64,000 nucleotides of DNA from Streptosporangium amethystogenes (GTDB taxonomy: Bacteria > Actinomycetota > Actinomycetes > Streptosporangiales > Streptosporangiaceae). The stretch is taken from NCBI RefSeq assembly GCF_000721075.1, contig NZ_JOEQ01000020.1, positions 62,001-126,000 on the forward strand, given 5' to 3'. Below, one piece after another: positions 17,689 through 26,862 of the stretch (position 1 is its first letter; every line of letters begins with the position of its first letter). Position numbers and translations under genes: made by a program. The notes under the pieces are model-generated. The model was not told the DNA's origin, did no database searches, and was given only the letters and a program-made list of their open reading frames with translations.

Positions 17689-19824
17689 TCACGTGCTGTC
17701 CAGACGTGACAACCGGTCATCCAACTGCCTGCTCCGAGCCCCCCTTCGCGCGAGGATCCGCTCTGCTTCCTCGTAGAGACGGCGCGCTTCGTCCCGCCCA
17801 TGGCTCTCCAGAGCGAGATCCCCCAACGCCTGGAGGGCCTGGGCCTCGCCCGTGTCCGAACCGATCCGCCGCATCTCCTCCAACCCCTGTGCCAGAAGGC
17901 CGATCGTCGCCGTGGGCCCCCCGGCCCTTGCCCGGCCGAGCAGGATGAGCACGCGTGCCTGGTTGTACCGATCGGCCTCCGGTGCGAGGAGCCGTCGCGC
18001 CTCCACCAGATACGCGACGGCCTCCTCCACGTGTTCCACCTCGATCAGCGCGTTGCCGAGGTCGCACAATGTGAGAGCGGCTTTGCGTGGTTCGCCCGCC
18101 GCACGGTAGTCGCCGAGCGCTTCCTCGAAGAGCACGATGGCCTCATCGACATGACCCCGATCCATCTCCACCAGCCCCAACCGGCGTCGGCTTCCCGCCA
18201 TCCGTTGCCGATTTCCTGCGCGGCGCCAGATTTCCAGTGCCCCGCGGAAATCATCGGCGGCCTCGTCCAGTCGGCCGAGCGTGCGCAGTGCCAGACCGGT
18301 CCGGTTCAGCATCTTGGCCTCGGCCCGGGAGTCCGAGCAGGCCCGTGCCGCGGCCAGCCCCAGCATGTCGACTTCCAGCCGTTCGGCGTGATGACCGCGA
18401 TAGAGGAACAGTGGCCAGAGCGCGTCGACCAGCTGCCACGTCGTGGCAAACAGACCTCGCTCGAAGGCGGCGCGGCCGGCCGCTCTGAGGTTGCCGAACT
18501 CGTACTCAAACCAGTCGAGTGCCTGCACCGAGTCGGCGAAGACAAGAGGCTCGGCAGGTTCGTAGACCACCGCCTGGCAGAGAACGCGACGGTAGGGCAT
18601 CGCGACCTGGCTCGCGGTCGAAGCGGTGTACAGGAACCAGTCCAGCGCTCTCCGTACGGTCTGGTCGCGGGTAGCCTCGGGTTCTTGCTGCTCGGCCAGC
18701 CCACGGGCATGCAGCCGGGTTAGGTCATGGAAGCGATAGCTTCCCCCCGGTACGTCGTCGAGCAGGTTGGCGTCCGTCAGGACTTCCAGCAGCCGCCGGA
18801 CCTGGGCACGCGGAAGCAGCACCGTGGCGGCGGCCGCCCAACTGTCGAAAGTGGTGCCGGGGAAAAGCCCGAGCAGCCTGTAGAGTCGTGCCGCCTCCGG
18901 CGGTGAGAGCCCGTGGTAGGAGAGCGTGAGAGCTGCCTGGATCGTCATGTCGTCCTCCACCGACAGCGCGGAGAGACGCTGTCGCTCATGGGTGAGGGCC
19001 TCCACCATCTCGGACAGGGACCAGTGCGGTCTGGTGGCCAGCCGCGCGGCGGCCACACACAGGGCGAGGGGCAGCCGCGCGCACAACTCCACCAGCTCAC
19101 CGGCGGCATCCGGCTCTCTTTGCACCCGATCGTCGCCCACGATCCGTTGCAGCAACGTCAGTGCGGCGTCCGCACTGAGCTGGTCAAGCTGCACTCCTCT
19201 CGCGCCCCGCACCAGGAGCCCCGCCAGACGCCACCGGCTCGTGACGATCGCGACGCTGTTCGCCGAGGCCGGCAGGAGCGGGCTCACCTGAGCCGCCGAG
19301 AGGGCGTCGTCCAGCACGACGACCAGGCGACGCTCGCTCACTAGGGACTGGTAGAGCGCCGAGCGCTCCGCCAGGCCGCCGGGTATGCGCTCGGGCGCGA
19401 TTCCGAACGCGCGGATGAACCGTCCCAGGACCTCGACCGGCTGCACGGGGGCGTCTGCGGCATGCCCCCGCAGATCGGCGAAGAGCTGGCCGTCGGGGAA
19501 CCCTCCGCGCTCTCGGTGCGACCAGTGCAACGCCACCGCGGTCTTGCCGATCCCCGCCGGACCACTGACCACCGCCACGTTCGGCACACCTGTCCCGCCG
19601 CGGCCGGACCCTATGACGTCCAGCAGGGCGAGTGCCTCACTGCGATTGACCAGGATGCTGCCTGCCGGCAACTGGGTCGGCTTCGGCAGGGGGATGGACG
19701 CCTGATGCAGATGAATCCCACCATGGACGTCGCGAGCCTGAACAACCGGCCCCAGCACGGTCCCGCCCAGCTCGTTGACGTGGCCCTCGGATCTCTGGTT
19801 TCTGTCGCTGAAGTCGGCACTCAT
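17689..19824 (-). CDS. NB-ARC-TPR (STAND/NLR-like) protein with N-terminal glycine-rich motif
   Basis: A 711-residue cytoplasmic protein with no DNA-binding domain. Residues about 15-40 carry a short motif, NELGGTVLGPVVQARDVHGG then IHLH, of the kind found at the N-termini of many actinomycete STAND proteins. NB-ARC follows with Walker A VSGPAGIGKTAVALHW (about residue 85), Walker B RRLVVVLDDALS, and an ARC2 region ending FHDLTRLHARGL. TPR-type helices fill about 440-700. STAND ATPases act as signalling or defence switches that oligomerise on ligand binding. It is convergent with the PfkB operon. The N-terminal motif may recruit a separate effector; none bearing the same motif was seen in the window. 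Confidence 0.82.
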   Translation of the reverse strand: MSADFSDRNQRSEGHVNELGGTVLGPVVQARDVHGGIHLHQASIPLPKPTQLPAGSILVNRSEALALLDVIGSGRGGTGVPNVAVVSGPAGIGKTAVALHWSHRERGGFPDGQLFADLRGHAADAPVQPVEVLGRFIRAFGIAPERIPGGLAERSALYQSLVSERRLVVVLDDALSAAQVSPLLPASANSVAIVTSRWRLAGLLVRGARGVQLDQLSADAALTLLQRIVGDDRVQREPDAAGELVELCARLPLALCVAAARLATRPHWSLSEMVEALTHERQRLSALSVEDDMTIQAALTLSYHGLSPPEAARLYRLLGLFPGTTFDSWAAAATVLLPRAQVRRLLEVLTDANLLDDVPGGSYRFHDLTRLHARGLAEQQEPEATRDQTVRRALDWFLYTASTASQVAMPYRRVLCQAVVYEPAEPLVFADSVQALDWFEYEFGNLRAAGRAAFERGLFATTWQLVDALWPLFLYRGHHAERLEVDMLGLAAARACSDSRAEAKMLNRTGLALRTLGRLDEAADDFRGALEIWRRAGNRQRMAGSRRRLGLVEMDRGHVDEAIVLFEEALGDYRAAGEPRKAALTLCDLGNALIEVEHVEEAVAYLVEARRLLAPEADRYNQARVLILLGRARAGGPTATIGLLAQGLEEMRRIGSDTGEAQALQALGDLALESHGRDEARRLYEEAERILARRGARSRQLDDRLSRLDST

Positions 19825-19942
19825 CGCCCTGCTTGCGTCGTGGGCGAGAAGTCACACCCACAAGGTCATTGTCAGCCGGATTAATGACTCCCACACCTGA
19901 ACGGTCGCTTCCATGCTTAACGGTCTCCGAAGTCTCCGTCAA

Positions 19943-20012
19943 GGCGAAAAAAATCGCCGCACGTTATCCATCCAACAAAACGTGCTAAAAAAGATGCTTT
20001 GACCTGGTCAAA
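19943..20012. promoter_or_regulatory. AT-rich intergenic region with hairpin and TTTGACC dyad
   Basis: Between the NLR-like gene and the LacI gene lies a stretch of about 450 bp, unusually rich in A and T. It contains GGCGA-N6-TCGCC (19943-19958), a small hairpin, and TTTGACC-T-GGTCAAA (19998-20012), a perfect 7-bp-arm dyad. The dyad is a candidate operator for the leftward NLR-like gene. The rest of the gap holds the relic annotated separately. Confidence 0.4.
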
Positions 20013-20118
20013 TGCTCTTTCGTGCCATTTAGCGGACATGCCACTTAAGCGATAACAGCCGTGACGCAAAATCATATAGACGCGCCCAGCGATACTCACC
20101 CCAAGAGATATCAACATG

Positions 20119-20243
20119 GTGAGGCGGAGTGGGCCGGGTGGCGATGGCGTGGCAGGCGCCCCGGGAGAAGGACTGCTCCCGGCCGGCCCACAGCCGTCCG
20201 GCATCACTGAGGATCAGTCGCCGGCCGCCGATGGTTATTCTGA
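20119..20243 (-). pseudogene. Fused relic of the two-gene LILSDAGRLW / FHAI-TWPT module
   Basis: Read leftward this segment encodes GGRRLILSDAGRLWAGREQS followed by FSRGACHAIATRPTP. The first part matches the N-terminal part of the protein encoded at 43001-43288 (GWRLILSDAGRLWASREEPF). The last part matches an internal part of the protein encoded at 42696-43004 (FHAITTWPTPEP). A deletion has joined the two genes and removed the rest, and no start codon or ribosome site fits. It is the most decayed of three copies of this module in the window. Confidence 0.6.
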
Positions 20244-20273
20244 CGACAGGGACGCGGCGACCAGGGGGCGTGA

Positions 20274-21299
20274 ATGGCCAGACCCGGGACGCGGGCGACC
20301 GTGCGCGACGTCGCGGCGGAGACGGGCCTGTCGATCGCCACCGTCTCGCGGGTCCTGAACGGGCAGGCCAATGTCGCCCCGCGCACCCGGGATCTGGTGC
20401 TACAGGCCGTCGGCCGCCTCGGAGACCAGGCGCCCCAGCCGCGCGCCAGGCAGGAGGCGATGGCCGGCGGCACGATCTACGTGCGCTGCCCCTACCTGCT
20501 GACCGACTATTTCGGGCTCATCGTCTCCTCCGTCGGGGAGACCGTCGAACTGCACGGCGGGCAGATGATCCTGAGCACCGGAGAGTCCGCCCAGCACACC
20601 CCGGTGCTCTCCGGCCTGCCCGACCGCCCGGACATCGCGGGCGCGATCCTGATCCTTCCCCCGGAGCCGGGCGACGAGCTCGTCCGGCTCCGTGACCGGC
20701 GCTTCCCCTTCGTGGTGATCGACCCCAGGACACCGCCTCCCAAGGACATCGTGGCGGTGTCGGCGGCACACTTCGCCGGCGCGCGCAAGCTGATGGCGCA
20801 CGTGGTCGAGCTCGGCCACCGCCGGGTCGGCATCATCGGCGGTCCGGTGGAGTGGCTGCCCAGCGAGGCCAGGCTGGCCGGCTACACCGCGTCGCTGGCC
20901 GACGTCGGCGTCCTGCCCTCGGCCGAGTTGCTGCGCAACGTGCCGGAGCCCAACACGGAGAACGGCTACCGCGCGGCCGGTGAACTGCTCGACCTGCCCG
21001 AGCGGCCGACGGCCCTGATCGCGTTCAACGACAAGATGGCGGTCGGCGCGCTGTGGGCGGCGGCCGAGCGCGGCCTGAGCGTCCCCGGCGACCTCTCGGT
21101 CGCGGGTTTCGACGACATCGACATCGGCAGGGCGACCCTGCCGATGCTGACCACGGTGCGCCAGCCCCTGCAGGAGATGGGCCGGATGGCGGTCACGCTG
21201 CTGATGCGGCTGCTCAGCCGGCACAGGCTGGAGGCGCTGCACGTCTCCCTGGGCACCGACCTGGTCGTCCGCGGCTCCACCGGACCCGCTCCTTACTGA
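20274..21299 (+). CDS. LacI family transcriptional regulator
   Basis: Sugar-responsive repressor of 341 residues. The N-terminal helix-turn-helix and hinge read ATVRDVAAETGLSIATVSRV then LNGQANVAPRTRDLVLQAVG. The effector-binding domain has the periplasmic-binding fold, with HVVELGHRRVGIIGGP and the closing DDIDIGRATLPMLTTVRQPL. GGGGGCG lies a few bases before the ATG. It is followed by a GH30 gene and a ROK gene in the same direction. Paired TTGTTxCATTTGTTxCA sequences just downstream are likely operators, so it probably represses the glycosidase gene and releases it in response to a sugar. Confidence 0.9.
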   Translation: MARPGTRATVRDVAAETGLSIATVSRVLNGQANVAPRTRDLVLQAVGRLGDQAPQPRARQEAMAGGTIYVRCPYLLTDYFGLIVSSVGETVELHGGQMILSTGESAQHTPVLSGLPDRPDIAGAILILPPEPGDELVRLRDRRFPFVVIDPRTPPPKDIVAVSAAHFAGARKLMAHVVELGHRRVGIIGGPVEWLPSEARLAGYTASLADVGVLPSAELLRNVPEPNTENGYRAAGELLDLPERPTALIAFNDKMAVGALWAAAERGLSVPGDLSVAGFDDIDIGRATLPMLTTVRQPLQEMGRMAVTLLMRLLSRHRLEALHVSLGTDLVVRGSTGPAPY

Positions 21300-21316
21300 T
21301 TGTTTCATTTGTTTCA
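21300..21316 (+). promoter_or_regulatory. Operator-like repeat 1 (TTGTTTCATTTGTTTCA)
   Basis: TTGTTTCATTTGTTTCA lies immediately after the LacI stop codon. It consists of two copies of TGTTTCA separated by TT. The same architecture, with A in place of T at two positions, recurs 121 bases downstream, just before the GH30 gene. Candidate LacI-family or related regulator site. Confidence 0.45.
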
Positions 21317-21365
21317 GAATTGACCCACCCCTGGAACAGCCGCGTAAAGCACGGTAATTCCGACC

Positions 21366-21437
21366 TTGACAACCAATTCCCAGCCGTGTTGTTCTGTGCT
21401 GTAACAGACAGGTTTCTTACTTGTTACATTTGTTACA
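21366..21437 (+). promoter_or_regulatory. Candidate promoter and operator-like repeat 2 for the GH30 gene
   Basis: TTGACA at 21366-21371 is a good -35 match; the -10 about 17 bases later is weak. CTGTAACA at 21399-21406 is the reverse complement of TGTTACAG, and TTGTTACATTTGTTACA fills 21421-21437. Sites downstream of the promoter would suit repression by the LacI protein encoded upstream. Confidence 0.45.
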
Positions 21438-21526
21438 GCGGCGGCTCCCCGGGTGCCGAATGCGATCCGATTCGAGCAGCCCAGAGCCTCGCGGACCCTG
21501 TCGCACCCCCCGAAAGGATCCCTGCC

Positions 21527-23399
21527 GTGTTTCGACCTCCCCGCCGGGCCCTCACCCTGGCCCTCGCCTGCGTCGCCGCCCTGTGGATGGCGGGGCCCGG
21601 CGTCGCCTCGCCCGCCCTCGCCGCGGGTGAGCCCGTGAACGTCTGGCTCACCACCACCTCCGACTCGGACGGCCGGACCGTCACGCGGGGCCTCCAGCAG
21701 CAGTCCGCCATCGCCTTCGGGCCTGCCGGCGGCAGCGCCAACCACACCATCACCGTCAACGAGGGCACCACCTACCAGCAGTTCGAAGGGGGCGGAGCCT
21801 CGATCACCGACACCACCGCCCACCTGCTGCGCGGTGGAGCGATCAGCGCGACCACCCGCGACGCCGTGATGCGCAAGCTCTTCCACCCCACGGACGGCAT
21901 CGGCCTGTCGTTCGTACGCAACCCGATCGGCGCCTCCGACCTCTCCCGGCCGGGCCACGTCTCCCTCGACGACACCTGCTGCGACCTGGGCGACTTCGGC
22001 GCGAACGGGTACGACACCAACGTGCGCCTGCTCACTCAGCAGGCCAGATCGCTCAACCCGGAGCTGCGCGTCAAGGGCGTGCCGTGGAGCGCCCCCGGCT
22101 GGATGAAGGACAACGGCCGGATGGACCAGATGGGCTGGCTCAAGTGGGAGTACTACCTCCATGTACGCCCAGTACCTGGTCAAGTACCTGCAGAGCTACC
22201 AGGCCGCCGGAATCCCGGTGAACTACATCTCGGTGCAGAACGAGCCCAACTGCTGCCAGGCGGGCAACCCGACCGCGATGAACTACCCCGGCATGAGCTG
22301 GAACCCCTCGGGGCTGGCCGAGTTCACCAAGAACCACGTCTACCCGGCCTTCCGCGCCGCCGGCATCACCACCAAGGTCCTGGTCCACGACTGGAACTAC
22401 GGTGACTACGCCAGCTTCGGTTCAGGCGTGCTGAACGACGCGGGCGTGCGGAACGACCCGCTCTTCGGCGGCATCGCCTGGCACGGCTACTTCGGTGACC
22501 CCGCGGTCGGCACCCAGGTGCACAACCAGTACCCGGCCGTACGCCAGTTCAGCACCGAGCACTCGGGCGGCACCTGGATCGGCAACCAGCACAACGAGGA
22601 TCTCTCCGACATCGTCGGCTACGCCCGCAACTGGAGCGGCAGCCTGGTCAAGTGGAGCCTCGCGCTCAACCAGAACATGGGCCCGCACAACGGCGGCTGC
22701 GGCACCTGCACCGGCCTGATCACCGTCCAGGAGGGCGGCTCCCGCGCCGGCCAGGTCGACTACACCATCGAGTACTACACGACCGGCCACCTCACCAAGT
22801 TCGTCAGGCCCGGGGCCTACCGGATCGACTCCACCGCCAACGGCACGATCCAGAACGTCGCCTGGCGCAACCCCGACGGTTCCAAGGCCCTGATCGCGCA
22901 CAACGGCGGCACCTCCGCCCAGTCCGTCCGGGTCAACTGGGGCAACCAGTCCTTCGTCTACTCCCTGCCCGCCCGTACCACCGCCACCTTCACCTGGGCC
23001 GGCGCCTCGGCGGGCACCGGCGGCACCATCACCGGCCTGGGCGGCAAGTGCGTGGACGTCGCGGGCGGCAGCAGCGCCGACGGCGCCGCCGTCCAGCTCT
23101 ACACCTGCAACGGCACCGCCGCCCAGCAGTGGACCCGCCCCGGCGACGGCACGCTCCGCGCGCTCGGCAAGTGCCTGGACGTCGTCGACAACGGCACGGC
23201 CAACGGCAGCCGGCTCCAGTTGTGGACCTGTTTCGGCGGTCCCAACCAGCAGTGGACCTACAACTCGACGACCAGGGACCTGGTGAACCCCGCGACGAAC
23301 AGGTGCGTGGACGTCACCGGTAACACCAGCGCCGACGGCACCCGCCTCCAGCTGTGGGACTGCGCCGGCGGCGCGAACCAGAAGTGGACGATGTCCTGA
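21527..23399 (+). pseudogene. GH30 glycosidase with ricin-type lectin domain, broken by a frameshift
   Basis: Secreted enzyme of about 623 residues if repaired. A GTG start at 21527 with AAAGGA upstream opens a signal peptide (LALACVAALWMAGPGVASPALA). The GH30 catalytic domain reads FEGGGASITDTTAHLL and LRVKGVPWSAPGWMKDNGRM up to about 22156. One extra base within 22157-22160 then shifts the frame, and the next frame continues exactly with MYAQYLVKYLQSYQAAGIP, the acid/base motif SVQNEPN and the nucleophile region STEHSGG. A ricin-type beta-trefoil with AAQQWT, NQQWT and NQKWT repeats ends the protein. Substrate would be a beta-glucoside/xyloside or glucosylceramide-like glycan. Either a young pseudogene or a sequencing error. 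Confidence 0.85.
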
Positions 23400-23411
23400 C
23401 CTGGGTGTCGT

Positions 23412-23444
23412 GGACCTGCCCCGTCCAGCCGACGGGGCAGGTCC
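23412..23444 (+). terminator. Intrinsic terminator after the GH30 gene
   Basis: A 14-bp perfect stem GGACCTGCCCCGTC / GACGGGGCAGGTCC with a five-base loop stands 12 bases beyond the stop, followed shortly by TTTT. It is a convincing factor-independent terminator. Confidence 0.88.
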
Positions 23445-23592
23445 GCGGCCTTTTGTCGCCGGTTCGCCGGTACGGTGCCCTGCCACCTCATCCCTGGACG
23501 GCCTGACGATTCCGCGGAGTGCGCTAAGAATCTAGAATCATCATTGTCGTCAGGCACAACGGCGACAGCCCCGAGTCGTCAGGATCCCCACG

Positions 23593-24801
23593 ATGCTGAA
23601 AGCCGGTCCGTCCCAGGAGGAGATCCGCCAGCACAATCTGGGCACCCTGCTCCGGCATGTTCACCTCGGCGGACCGGTCTCCCGCACGGTGCTGGCCGAT
23701 CGGATGGGGCTGAACCGCAGCACGATCATGGCGCTGACCGCGGAGCTCACCTCGGCGGGCCTGGTCCGCGAGGAACTCCCCAAGGAGACCGGCAGGGCGG
23801 GCCGGCCGTCGCTGGTGGTCCGGCCGGAGTCCGACCGGGTGTACGTCCTGGCGTTCGACGTCGCCGTGGACCGGCTGGTCGCCGCCAGGGTCGGGCTGGG
23901 CGGAAAGATCCTGGACCGCAGGGAGGCGGTCCGGGCGCGCGCCGGGGCCGACCTCGACGACGTGGTCGAGGTGCTCGCCGGGTTGGCCCGCCCGATACAC
24001 CGCGAGGCGGCTCCGGACTCGGTCTGCGTCGGCGTCGGCGCGGCCTACTGCGGCATGATCCGGCCCGGTGACGGGATGGTGCGTTTCGGGCCCAACATGG
24101 GCTGGGTGGACCAGGCCTTCGGTGCCGAGCTCGGCCTCAGGCTGGGGCTCGGACTGCCGGTCTCGGTGGGCAACGAGGCCCACCTGGGCGCGCTGGCCGA
24201 ACACGAACGCGGGGTGGGCATCGGCTTCGCGAACCTGGTCTACCTGCACGGGGATGTCGGCGTGGGGGGCGGGATCATCGTCGGCGGCAAGCTGCTGGAC
24301 GGCGACGGCGGGTACGGCTGTGAGCTCGGGCACATGATAGTGAACCCGTACAACGGACGGCCCTGCGGATGCGGATCGCGAGGCTGCCTTGAGGCGGAGG
24401 TCGGCGAGCAGGCCCTGTTCGACGCCGCCGGCCGGGCCTCCGAGCTGGTCGGCCACGACGGCATAAGGGCCGTGGTGGACGCCGCCGACCGCGGCGACCT
24501 CGCGGCCCAGAACGCGCTGGACCGGATCGGCGACTGGCTCGGCATCGGGGTGGCGAACCTGATCAACCTCTTCAACCCCGGATTGGTGATCTTCGGCGGG
24601 ATGCTGCGTGACATCTACCGGGGATCGGCGGCCCAGGTCCATCGCCGGGTGGCGGCCAATGGACTGGTGATCTCCCGGGAGAAGGTACAGCTCCGCACCT
24701 CGGCTCTCGGGAACGACGTCACCCTGATCGGCGCGGCCGAACTCGCCTTCTCCGAAATACTGGCCAGCCCCCTGGAAGTGCTCGCCCGTACGACGTCATG
24801 A
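23593..24801 (+). CDS. ROK family transcriptional regulator (NagC/XylR type)
   Basis: A 402-residue protein joining a winged helix-turn-helix (about 10-75: QEEIRQHNLGTLLRHVHLGG, SRTVLADRMGLNRSTIMALTA) to a ROK sugar-kinase-like domain. The zinc motif is CGCGSRGCLEAEVG, preceded by CELGHMIVNP, both typical of the family. The ROK half usually senses a free or phosphorylated sugar. It follows the GH30 terminator, so it has its own promoter; with LacI upstream the locus has two sugar-responsive regulators around one glycosidase. Confidence 0.88.
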   Translation: MLKAGPSQEEIRQHNLGTLLRHVHLGGPVSRTVLADRMGLNRSTIMALTAELTSAGLVREELPKETGRAGRPSLVVRPESDRVYVLAFDVAVDRLVAARVGLGGKILDRREAVRARAGADLDDVVEVLAGLARPIHREAAPDSVCVGVGAAYCGMIRPGDGMVRFGPNMGWVDQAFGAELGLRLGLGLPVSVGNEAHLGALAEHERGVGIGFANLVYLHGDVGVGGGIIVGGKLLDGDGGYGCELGHMIVNPYNGRPCGCGSRGCLEAEVGEQALFDAAGRASELVGHDGIRAVVDAADRGDLAAQNALDRIGDWLGIGVANLINLFNPGLVIFGGMLRDIYRGSAAQVHRRVAANGLVISREKVQLRTSALGNDVTLIGAAELAFSEILASPLEVLARTTS

Positions 24802-25042
24802 CCAGGTGTTCTCCCTGACCGTCGTACCGGTCGAACCGCTGCCCACGACGTCCCCGGGAACCAGTCGGCCCCATTTTGTAACAGACCCTTAACCACCATA
24901 TGGTCCATGTCCCGATTGACTTGGCACCCGGCGCCCCAGCACGACACCTGAGCATCCACACGACACCCCCACCCGATCCGGTCCGAGGCTCACCCGCCCG
25001 GCGGCGCCCCGCCCGCTCCGGAGACATCCCTCACCCCCGACA

Positions 25043-25060
25043 TTCCGCACATGTGCGGAA
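25043..25060. promoter_or_regulatory. Perfect 18-bp palindrome upstream of the carboxypeptidase gene
   Basis: TTCCGCACATGTGCGGAA is a perfect inverted repeat without spacer. It lies about 170 bp before the M14 gene start and 20 bp before a TTGACA element at 25080-25085. It has the form of a dimeric repressor site. The rest of the 430-bp gap (24802-25232) shows no ORF with a ribosome site. Confidence 0.6.
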
Positions 25061-25232
25061 ATACCATCGGCACAACTGGTTGACAACCATACATTCATGA
25101 CGAAGACTAACTGAAAGTTTGCAATCAACGGTCGATGGCCGGTTATCCAAGAGCGCTCCCGAAAGAACAGAGCGGGAAGAAGCACGCGTTTCTGATGCCA
25201 ATTCGTCCGTGGCTAGAAAGGTTCATTTCAGC

Positions 25233-26702
25233 ATGTCTTCAAGAGACTCGCAGTCCCCCACGGCCTGGAGCGCCAAGAAACGCGTTTTGACGCTTGCGTT
25301 GAGCGTCGGACTTCTGGGAAGCCTCAGCATTCCGGCGGCCACCACCACCTTCGCCGAGTCCACCGACATCGCAGCAACCGCCCAACTGCTGGCAGCGCAG
25401 TCAACGACGCTGCCCAGCGGCCGGACCACCTACCGGACGATCACCGACTACAACGACGAGATGCTCGCGCTGAGCAATCAGCACCCCGATCTCGTCAAGC
25501 ACATCACGCTGCCGCACAAGACCCGCCAGGGCCGCGAGGTTCACGGTATCGAGGTGACCCGCGACGTCAACGCCTCCGACGGCAAGCCCGTGCTGTTCAT
25601 GATGGGAATGCACCACGGAAACGAATGGCCCTCGGGTGAGCACACCCTGGAATTCGCCTACGACCTGGTGAACAACTCCGGGAAGGACCCGAAGATCAAG
25701 CGCCTGCTCGACCAGGCGCGGGTCATCTTCGTCCCGGTCGTCAACGTGGACGGGTTCGTCATCAACCGGCGCACCAGCTGCGGCATCTCGCCGACGTGCG
25801 CCAGCAGCGGCGGAGTCGACATCAACCGCAACTACCCCTTGGGCTGGGGCAGCAACGCGGGTTCCAACGTGACGAACCGCGGCCCGGCTCCGGCCTCCGA
25901 GCCCGAGGTGCGGAACATCATGGACCTGACCACGGCCAACCAGGTCACGGTCCTGATCACGAACCACACCTCCGGTCACACCCTCCTCCGCCCGCCGCTG
26001 GAGAAGCGCGCGGGCGACACCCCGGACGAGGCCGTCTACGCCGCCCTGACCGACGCGATGGCGGCCAAGAACGGCTACACGGGCATGAAGTCGGGCTTCG
26101 ACTACGAGACGACCGGCGAGACCCCGGACTGGTCGTACTACGCCACCCGCGGCCTCGGGTTCACGTACGAGATCATGAAGACCCAGTCGACCAACAACAC
26201 CTACCCCGAGGTGATCGAGGACTACCTCGGCACCGGTCGCTACGAGGGCAAGTCGAACCGTGAGGCGTTCATGGTGGCCCTGGAGTACGCGGCGAACCCG
26301 GCGGGACACTCCGTGATCACCGGCAAGGCACCGAAGGGCGCGGTGCTGACGATCACGAAGGACTTCGACCTGTGGACCGCGCCGATCCGGCAGTCCAGCA
26401 CCGTCCTCGACCCGCCCCAGGCGGTTCCCACCCACCTGGAGTCCAGCCTGGTCGCCCCGACCAACGGCAAGTTCACCTGGCACGTCAACCCGTCGGTGCG
26501 GCCGGTCCCGGCCTACACCGAGAGCGGTGTCGTCGCCACCGGCCCGGGCAACTTCCTCCAGGAGAGCTGGACGCTCACCTGCGCCCGTCCGAACGGTGAG
26601 GTCCTTGAGACGGTGAAGGTCACCGTCGACAGGGGCGAGCAGGTCGATGTGCGGCTGCAGGAGTGCAAGACCCGCTTCAACGGCAACGGCCCGAAGCACT
26701 GA
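25233..26702 (+). CDS. Secreted M14 zinc carboxypeptidase
   Basis: Exported metallopeptidase of 489 residues. A signal peptide (KKRVLTLALSVGLLGSLSIPAA) covers the first 35 residues or so. The M14 zinc site is HHGNEWPSGEH (HxxE) with the third ligand in TNHTSGHTLLRPP. The substrate carboxylate site is DINRNYPLGWG and the catalytic Glu lies in GFTYEIMKTQS. About 130 C-terminal residues form a beta-rich extra domain with two Cys. It removes C-terminal residues from extracellular peptides. The ATG at 25233 is chosen for the signal peptide; the frame is open further upstream to 25119. An RpiR-type regulator follows. Confidence 0.88.
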   Translation: MSSRDSQSPTAWSAKKRVLTLALSVGLLGSLSIPAATTTFAESTDIAATAQLLAAQSTTLPSGRTTYRTITDYNDEMLALSNQHPDLVKHITLPHKTRQGREVHGIEVTRDVNASDGKPVLFMMGMHHGNEWPSGEHTLEFAYDLVNNSGKDPKIKRLLDQARVIFVPVVNVDGFVINRRTSCGISPTCASSGGVDINRNYPLGWGSNAGSNVTNRGPAPASEPEVRNIMDLTTANQVTVLITNHTSGHTLLRPPLEKRAGDTPDEAVYAALTDAMAAKNGYTGMKSGFDYETTGETPDWSYYATRGLGFTYEIMKTQSTNNTYPEVIEDYLGTGRYEGKSNREAFMVALEYAANPAGHSVITGKAPKGAVLTITKDFDLWTAPIRQSSTVLDPPQAVPTHLESSLVAPTNGKFTWHVNPSVRPVPAYTESGVVATGPGNFLQESWTLTCARPNGEVLETVKVTVDRGEQVDVRLQECKTRFNGNGPKH

Positions 26703-26716
26703 GCGCGTCCCGATAA

Positions 26717-26748
26717 GCCGGGCGGTCCCCTGTGGGGGGCCGCCCGGC
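26717..26748 (+). terminator. Intrinsic terminator after the carboxypeptidase gene
   Basis: GCCGGGCGGTCCCC pairs with GGGGGCCGCCCGGC (one G-U pair) around a TGTG loop, 14 bases after the stop. It ends in CACCGCTTTC with only a short T run, as is usual in this GC-rich genome. Confidence 0.82.
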
Positions 26749-26862
26749 ACCGCTTTCGCCCCACACTCTTGAAGTCATGCGGCCAAAACCCGATCACCTT
26801 GCCCGCCGGGCGGTGAGAATCATCGCTGGGTCCGTCACTTCACGGGGAAGGGAAGTTCAGGA

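Noticed and set aside
19917..20207. Leftward 96-codon frame between the NLR-like and LacI genes
   Set aside because: No ribosome site, and its sequence overlaps the module relic in a different frame.
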